A stretch of DNA of 33,272 nucleotides from Lentisphaerae bacterium RIFOXYA12_64_32. GTDB lineage: Bacteria; Verrucomicrobiota; Lentisphaeria; Oligosphaerales; YB12-FULL-65-16. The translations under genes were made by a program, and so were the position numbers. Positions 30,301-33,272 of this stretch are shown one piece after another. The notes under the pieces are model-generated. The model saw nothing but the letters and a program-made list of their open reading frames with translations. It made no database searches and was not told where the DNA came from. The stretch is taken from positions 1 through 33,272 of the forward strand of contig MHBL01000288.1 of NCBI GenBank assembly GCA_001803235.1, read 5' to 3'. Position 1 is the stretch's first letter; each line of letters begins with the position of its first letter.

Positions 30301-32646
30301 ACGGTGCGCGATGCCGCCGGGAACCCGATGTACGAGGTCCGGCGTGACGGTACCGTCATCGGCCGCGAGTTTGACACGCTGAACCGTCTGACCTCGGTCT
30401 GGACCCTGCCGGTCGCCACCGCGACCAATCCCGCCGTCCGGCCCTCGACACTCGCCAACGCCGTGAAGCGCCAGACGTTCGAGTACGACGCGCTGTCGCG
30501 CCTGGTCCGCGCCGTGGACCACAACGACCCAACCACGACCAAGGACGACCGCGAAACGCGCTACGCCTACGACAGTCTGGGCCACATTGTGTCCGAGACC
30601 GAGGACGACAAGGCGGTGCTTAGTTACTGGGACGCGCGCTCGAACCGCAGCGCGCTGACCTATCCGGGCGGGCGCACCGTCACCATCGAGCGCGATGCCG
30701 CCACGCGGCCAATCACCGTCACGGACGACGGCAGTGCCGAGGCGTTCGCCCTGGAGTACGACGCGGCGTCACGGCTCACGTGCGTGCGCTCGCCGGGGTT
30801 GCAGCAACGCTTTTCCTACTACGACAATGGCAGCGAGTGGCAGCGCCACTTCGACCTAAAGACGGGCGCGAGTTACACCAACTTCGCCTGGCTCGACGTC
30901 ACCGGCTACGACTTCCGCAATCTGGCCAACGCCGACCGCCGCATCCTGCCCAATCTCCAGTCGACCTCGACCTACGGCTACGACAACCGCGGCAACCTCA
31001 CCGCCGCCGCCACGACCGGCGCCGCCGCCGCCACCCGCTCTTGGACCCTCGACAAAACCGGCAACTGGCAGACCCGGCTCGTAGTCCCGCCTTCAGGCGG
31101 TCCGGGTACGACCACGACCTACACCCCGAACGCCGACAACGAGTACACCGCCATCGACGCCACCACACCCACCTACGATGCCAACGGCAACCTCACCGCC
31201 GGTACCTTCCCTCGCCCCCTGGGAGAGGGCCAGGGTGAGGGTACGCAAATGACGTTTGCGTATGACTGGGCGAACCGCCTCGTCGCCGTGACCGTGGACG
31301 GCGTCACGGTCGCCACCTACACCTACGACGCGTTCAACCGCCGCGTCACCGCGACCACGGCGGACGGCGTCACGCGCAGCGTCTACGACGGCAGCCGCCT
31401 CATCGAGGAGTACAACGACCGCAGGCCCGCGGCAGGGCCGGTGCGGGCCTACGTCTACGGGGTCGGCCGCGTCCCGGTGTTCAGTGTCGATGCCGCCGGT
31501 ACGGCCCGGTACCTGCTGACCGACCGCCAGGGCTCGGTCGTGGCGCTGACCGATGCCGCCGGGAATGTCCAAGAGTTGTACCGCTACACCCCCTACGGCG
31601 AGATGACCGTCTGTTCCGCTTCCGGCCCCCCCCTCGACACCCGACACTCGACACTCAACCCCGCCTTCGGTTTCACGGGCCAACGGTTCGACCCCGAGTC
31701 CGGACTCTGGGACTTCCGCAACCGCGCGTACTCGAGCGAACTAGGCCGGTTCCTGCAACGCGACCCCGCCGGCTTCGTCGACGGCTACAACATCTACCTC
31801 TACTGCCGCAACAGCCCGGTCAACTACACGGATCCGGATGGACGCACGGTAAGGATTGGCGGCGCGTTTGCCGCGGGATTTGCGGAAGGCGCCTGGAACG
31901 AGGCCACGGCTGTGGCCACGATCCCGTACAGGCTCGGGAACGTCGTGCACGACCAGACCATCGGCCAGTTCACCGGGCAGATGGTTTCGCCACTGGGCCA
32001 GCAGATGGAGAGCATGGCCCGCAACGGCGCTTCTCTTGGCGAGTCCTACGCCGAGTATGCTCTCATCATGTCCGGCTACCGCACTGGCAACGCCATCTAC
32101 GAAGACATCAGTACCGGCTCGTTCGACGCGGGTTTCAGCGCCAACATGGCCAGCGTAGGTTTGCTCGCCGGCTCACCGTACCTGGCCACGTCCCCCACGG
32201 TTGCAGCGGTACTCAACACGGAGATCCGCCTGCCCTCGGGCAGTCAGATGATCGACGATGGCGGCGGCGGTGCAGTCGGCGGCTACCAAGTCGTGACCGG
32301 GGATGGTGCGGGAGGGACGGCCGCAGCCCAGGATATCGCGTCCTTGGAGCAGGCGCAACGGCTGATTGACCACGCGGTCAAGGAGTACCTGCCTGACCTG
32401 AAGCTGTCAGTCGCTCCGACATACGATCCACTTCTTGAGGTCCCAGGACGGTCGCTTTTGCGGGTCTATGATACGGGAGAAGCGGTTCCTGTGTACAGTA
32501 AGGTTGGGCCAGAATCGATAGCCAAGGGCTATGGAGACGTCGTCGACACAATTGTTCATGAGGAATCGCACTTGCGATGGCCGTCGCTGACAGAGGCGCA
32601 AGTTGAAGCCCTGGTGAAACGCTACTTTCAGAAGAGAGGCTGGTAG
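24301..32646 (+). CDS. Sec-exported Rhs/YD-repeat polymorphic toxin with HExxH C-terminal domain
   Basis: 2781 aa from ATG 24301, preceded by AGGGAG at 24285-24290; a longer TTG start at 24256 lacks such a site. A long basic n-region leads to a signal peptide (AVVLVGALFAACLLAARARA). Residues ~73-195 are a transglutaminase-like domain (SSLLITLLRISGIPARYALRG) whose Cys-His-Asp triad appears replaced by N125, T151 and V184. A jelly-roll-like segment lies at ~610-720. An Rhs entry motif (DPVSGEFY) follows at ~910, then dozens of YD repeats and the conserved core end with GFTGQRFDPESGLWDFRNRAY and SPVNYTDPDG (~2505-2514). The final ~267 aa is the variable toxin part: an Ala/Gly-rich linker, then TIVHEESHLRW with HExxH at 2753-2757. 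Rhs barrels normally encapsulate such a toxin. No VgrG, PAAR or Tc partner is nearby. Confidence 0.9.
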   Translation: MTTLRIRSESGSGPSQARKRAVLTLPLAGCFHSGTVFRLRRAVVLVGALFAACLLAARARASDPFLDEKTDECDITAPELIKLAEDLHHSPVDILNWVCNEITTEVYAKSRKGALTTYYTGGGNNWDKSSLLITLLRISGIPARYALRGETPYVEACVPEKAVSGASTGGASLWVPLVPWISFVPATGAYGGLNLFPKGVIPAELNFSFKDYRASFNVKDPIELFEEQIQAYLKQNYNGKSLADVGLKRNIIPWDFHLLPAVLPELTWTGTVTTSATVPEDYRAWVEIRLQTTAGFTRTKKLYLAQIASKALVLDAPVSEANCVPVLKLDGEALTWVNVTGSLGATESFVPVFTFSDRTVLDDGTVRDSTVQARPAHKPGVLAALNFDVLSASARWARKLKSDLNLATYPASGTREQQTAYLAKAATFLANGYFLRWQNAVRRTDELLYCLHDFEDMPCFVQIYAQPDLVAADPSDLTPLDITAPWHCDAAVLNHGGLYTPDGQPYAVDSPINLLEMDLSGYASSKNEAAIFEDFQGSPALSTVAGLMAANKAGIGIAEIHRDDSDPTKVSYQVGNGSVESYDLQQLKGQLCRFALNTNRSRLRSGPIDDDQFSAIEYTATLGPGTISFDYAVSSEEGHDFLDLYIFYTDAQGLAQRIERRWAGEMSGHFSFTNTLSARSFKLRWVYEKDDGAAVNADMAWIDNVSVPVVGTPGVTFTFEAGESFPGPGWNRYPDPNGSGSVAPWSIVTDSPLPDELDESTVDAVYSKVCAPVSLRQETTVIMPVKKVTIEKTYQNITHSLTASVRLERTITKKQDGHGGLYVYSVENAYLYDPGYASGTSSGSGGASMDLPDYALVNDSDLTALGLLDGNSATAGQVTGQNTTSDGLTSTGVASEKTGWVERLLSAVADPIDPVSGEFYAEELPDIAIAAPGADLSVQRTYRSRIDYHGPFGEGWAWNHGEMLVLTTDGGILYYDERQTAHRIKVDPTTELWTYPPGADFRIQKFSDGTYTVTEKDLTQLKFKSDGRLHRKMDRNGNFFDLAYGANNLPVWVSDRLLRRMTFTYDTVQTTRVACVTDPLNRKCWYVYGGANSNAGRVSTQLTTPVQTALATALRQAAGLPEGTPAVTSAVALGDAGDLVAYIDLGGNVTVYKYLQNQTDNPSNNHNLCTYFLPNGDYLEVGYFKNDTVSYHRNAKGDTFHFQYSFLNRYAETWNESGYFRKIFWDEGGNVTRISTEDKTIESKTFDVNHNCLTSTDGNGYKTTFEYTDENGIDDGRNTPKRITTPDGGVRRYKYFYAGTTANDFFRLVSLRTSDPKANAGGVDTPRYVTETAFTNGVTNQGNIESITYPAAADGQLQRRTAYTYDKYGNRTSAVEQQGTGNSFFNIPYTYTTRDYDPTYYTCLPKKETDGYGNVTQYAYDGAFNLRIGRVATVTRPDGSRTAFEYNALGQITLKKDYRDLTYTSSFDTEFSYDCNRQLVATIIAPTAPNRAVTTNLYDISRDIVSGAQIAAVVDPLGYEDFREYDAVGNLIRQTDRNGNVTTFEYDGLKRLVARTDALGNRTTFDYDGNGNLITQTDARDNTTRFEYDAMNRRTKVWPPSVTPAFGDSHTPKATEYAYDLNGNLEYETRYKAETDAAGVKTRYEYDRLNRLVTKTINFGGAETRVWHYEYDVLGRITREIGPSGHYTQTEYDSPQYGLRNVVTSRYEKVSDGVYQLLARTITLADELGRPKQTIDPRGNSHYTEYDPLGRKSREYDDSGPWTEYVYDDVNNLSTLRVRDSVSLAIVSETRYAYSLRGERTRTARVLQVPDGGPEVELATGAVHDPNGNRIVSIDEDGFSTVTGYDALNRKITVTDPLDNTSVFEYDANSNLTTVFDPAQGPTDYGYDELNRQTWALDPSYKMVTADYDDLGRVLARKQVSDRTTGDGIVTRTLYNAFGEPWTVTEAEATPDQAVTEYHYTPDGQPSTVTDANTHTLGFAYDGAGRVILETDADGVTTRETVRDAAGNPMYEVRRDGTVIGREFDTLNRLTSVWTLPVATATNPAVRPSTLANAVKRQTFEYDALSRLVRAVDHNDPTTTKDDRETRYAYDSLGHIVSETEDDKAVLSYWDARSNRSALTYPGGRTVTIERDAATRPITVTDDGSAEAFALEYDAASRLTCVRSPGLQQRFSYYDNGSEWQRHFDLKTGASYTNFAWLDVTGYDFRNLANADRRILPNLQSTSTYGYDNRGNLTAAATTGAAAATRSWTLDKTGNWQTRLVVPPSGGPGTTTTYTPNADNEYTAIDATTPTYDANGNLTAGTFPRPLGEGQGEGTQMTFAYDWANRLVAVTVDGVTVATYTYDAFNRRVTATTADGVTRSVYDGSRLIEEYNDRRPAAGPVRAYVYGVGRVPVFSVDAAGTARYLLTDRQGSVVALTDAAGNVQELYRYTPYGEMTVCSASGPPLDTRHSTLNPAFGFTGQRFDPESGLWDFRNRAYSSELGRFLQRDPAGFVDGYNIYLYCRNSPVNYTDPDGRTVRIGGAFAAGFAEGAWNEATAVATIPYRLGNVVHDQTIGQFTGQMVSPLGQQMESMARNGASLGESYAEYALIMSGYRTGNAIYEDISTGSFDAGFSANMASVGLLAGSPYLATSPTVAAVLNTEIRLPSGSQMIDDGGGGAVGGYQVVTGDGAGGTAAAQDIASLEQAQRLIDHAVKEYLPDLKLSVAPTYDPLLEVPGRSLLRVYDTGEAVPVYSKVGPESIAKGYGDVVDTIVHEESHLRWPSLTEAQVEALVKRYFQKRGW
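31086..31100. repeat. Short hairpin repeat inside rhs
   Basis: CCGCC-TTCA-GGCGG (31087-31100) is a perfect 5-bp stem with a 4-base loop. It encodes VVPPSGG, which interrupts the YD-repeat rhythm in the Rhs protein. From memory, similar VPPSGG-coding palindromes are dispersed in other genomes of this kind; a database count is needed. Confidence 0.5.
31207..31243. repeat. REP-like dispersed repeat inside rhs (PRPLGEGQGEG)
   Basis: CCCTCGCCC at one end pairs with GGGTGAGGG at the other (8 of 9), with CCCT...AGGG pairing inside. The + strand reads PRPLGEGQGEG and the complement reads LTLALSQGAREG, a phrase I recognise from widespread intergenic REP-type repeats mistranslated as protein. Here it sits in frame within the rhs coding sequence without breaking it. 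Confidence 0.65.
31635..31655 (+). repeat. Three tandem 7-bp repeats inside rhs (DTRHSTL)
   Basis: CGACACC, CGACACT, CGACACT in tandem, preceded by a run of eight C bases at 31626-31633. It codes for PPLDTRHSTLN, low-complexity sequence between the conserved YTPYGE and GFTGQRFDPESG motifs, where Rhs proteins normally have a short loop. Confidence 0.55.
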
Positions 32647-32647
32647 T

Positions 32648-33004
32648 ATGGAGACGAACGACGAGCACACTTCTGCTTTCGACAAACTGGCATCTGACAT
32701 ACTCAAGTCAGAGACCAATGGACGTTGGTTGTGTCCTTCGTGTCATATCCCACTGAGTGTCAGGTTCGAAGCGTACGGGGAGGGCAAGACGGGACTCCGG
32801 GTGACATGCCCCCGATGTCTCACTCAGTGCAACATGGATGGCACGTTTCAGGTGCCCCAGTGGTATCTGGAATACCAACAGCCGTCGCCGAGTATCCAGA
32901 TGCCGAAACGTGCTGCAGCGAGGCGAAACGGCAGGAAGAACGTGGAGGCAGGCGGGAAACCGGCCGGAGCACGGGAATCCGGAGTGTCAAACCTACCTTC
33001 TTGA
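32648..33004 (+). CDS. Small zinc-ribbon protein, candidate immunity protein of the Rhs toxin
   Basis: 118 aa. The ATG lies one base after the rhs TAG, with purine-rich AAGAGAGG near 32631-32638 as a possible ribosome site, so co-translation with the toxin is likely. C29/C32 (CPSC) and C54/C57 (CPRC) form a treble-clef or zinc-ribbon pattern, with a short helix-prone N-terminus. There is no signal peptide, as expected for a cytoplasmic immunity protein. In Rhs and CDI loci the gene directly after the toxin tip is normally its immunity gene, and that position is the main evidence. Residues after ~85 are low complexity, and the last nine (ESGVSNLPS) are encoded by a 50-bp repeat that also supplies the stop codon, so the original C-terminus may be lost. 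A small regulator is the alternative. Confidence 0.7.
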   Translation: METNDEHTSAFDKLASDILKSETNGRWLCPSCHIPLSVRFEAYGEGKTGLRVTCPRCLTQCNMDGTFQVPQWYLEYQQPSPSIQMPKRAAARRNGRKNVEAGGKPAGARESGVSNLPS

Positions 33005-33024
33005 GCACGTTTACCCATGACGGC
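32975..33024 (+). repeat. 50-bp direct repeat, copy 1
   Basis: Matches the copy at 33219-33268 at 46 of 50 positions by hand alignment. It begins GAATCCGGAGTGTCAAACC. It supplies the last nine codons and stop of the zinc-ribbon gene (ESGVSNLPS, then TGA) and runs on 20 bp past it. Confidence 0.85.
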
Positions 33025-33065
33025 AACCGGAAAGAACCCGCCTGGTTGACGGAGAACCGCAGCGG

Positions 33066-33248
33066 ATGACGTCGGCCCGGAACAACATCGCACGACGGTG
33101 GTTGGCGGCGGCCTTGCTGGTGTGCTGTCTGCCCGTGCTGGCGTCGATCCCACGCGCGACATCGCCGGATTGCGAACTCCGCACACCAGCGAACTCCGCA
33201 GCCTGTGACCGTGCAACCGAATCCGGAGTGTCAAACCTACCTTTGTGA
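33066..33248 (+). CDS. Small ORF with signal peptide, probably a truncated exported protein
   Basis: 60 aa. MTSARNNIARRWLAAALLVCCLPVLASIPRA is a textbook Sec signal peptide with a basic n-region and a cleavage-like end. Only about 30 residues follow, and these are coded by two 12-bp direct repeats and then copy 2 of the 50-bp repeat, giving ESGVSNLPL and the stop. This looks like the 5' end of a secreted-protein gene whose body was replaced by repeats. A genuine small exported peptide is possible. The ribosome site is weak. Confidence 0.35.
   Translation: MTSARNNIARRWLAAALLVCCLPVLASIPRATSPDCELRTPANSAACDRATESGVSNLPL
33172..33200 (+). repeat. 12-bp direct repeat pair
   Basis: GCGAACTCCGCA occurs at 33172-33183 and again at 33189-33200 with a 17-bp period. 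It lies directly upstream of copy 2 of the 50-bp repeat, making this end of the window a mosaic of short repeats. Confidence 0.6.
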
Positions 33249-33268
33249 GCACGTTTGCCCATGGCGGC
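33219..33268 (+). repeat. 50-bp direct repeat, copy 2
   Basis: Same orientation as copy 1 and 244 bp downstream, differing at four positions. It is read in the same frame by the ORF running into it (ESGVSNLPL, then TGA). The window ends four bases later, so a longer element cannot be excluded. Confidence 0.85.
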
Positions 33269-33272
33269 GTCC

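Noticed and set aside
24301..32646. Type VI secretion effector locus
   Set aside because: The Rhs protein has a Sec signal peptide and no PAAR domain, and no VgrG, Hcp or EagR chaperone gene is present in the window.

Overview
The window is high-GC bacterial DNA (about two thirds G+C by eye) with almost everything on the + strand. It is dominated by very large exported proteins built from thrombospondin-type-3-like Asp-rich calcium repeats, InlB-type and Calx-beta-like repeats, a PA14-like domain, a right-handed beta helix and an Rhs/YD-repeat polymorphic toxin. This style (giant Sec-exported repeat proteins, low gene density, short dispersed repeats inside genes) suggests a PVC-group bacterium such as Kiritimatiellota, Lentisphaerota or Verrucomicrobiota. 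No rRNA or taxonomic marker gene is present, so that is inference.

Layout. 1-618: frameshifted 3' remnant of an IS91-type transposase. 561-847: long imperfect inverted repeat. 848-1388: gene-free leader with a sigma70-like promoter candidate and three copies of a 15-bp palindrome just ahead of a gene. 1389-2537: solitary ParB-like DNA-binding protein. 2534-7951: 1805-aa exported protein (four ~265-aa modules, PA14-like domain, beta-rich C-terminus) whose ATG overlaps the parB-like stop codon. 7978-9129: membrane-anchored alpha-solenoid-like protein. 9315-24245: 4976-aa exported mosaic protein ending in an alpha/alpha-toroid (terpene-cyclase-like) domain. 24301-32646: 2781-aa Sec-exported Rhs protein with a degenerate transglutaminase-like N-terminal domain and a variable C-terminus carrying an HExxH metalloprotease-type motif. 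32648-33004: 118-aa zinc-ribbon protein starting one base after the Rhs stop, the best immunity candidate. 33005-33272: repeat-rich end with a small signal-peptide ORF and two copies of a 50-bp repeat.

How the genes may work together (inference). The five large genes are collinear, with gaps of -4, 26, 185 and 55 bp, which fits one surface/toxin locus. The unusual part is at the head: a ParB-family protein without ParA, preceded by a cluster of palindromes and translationally coupled to a surface-protein gene. This recalls the repurposed ParB homologue VirB of Shigella, a virulence regulator rather than a segregation factor. A working model is a ParB-like regulator acting at the palindromes to control a surface-protein and Rhs-toxin locus. 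No secretion-system genes (T6SS, VgrG, PAAR, Tc components) are visible, so export beyond the Sec pathway is unexplained.
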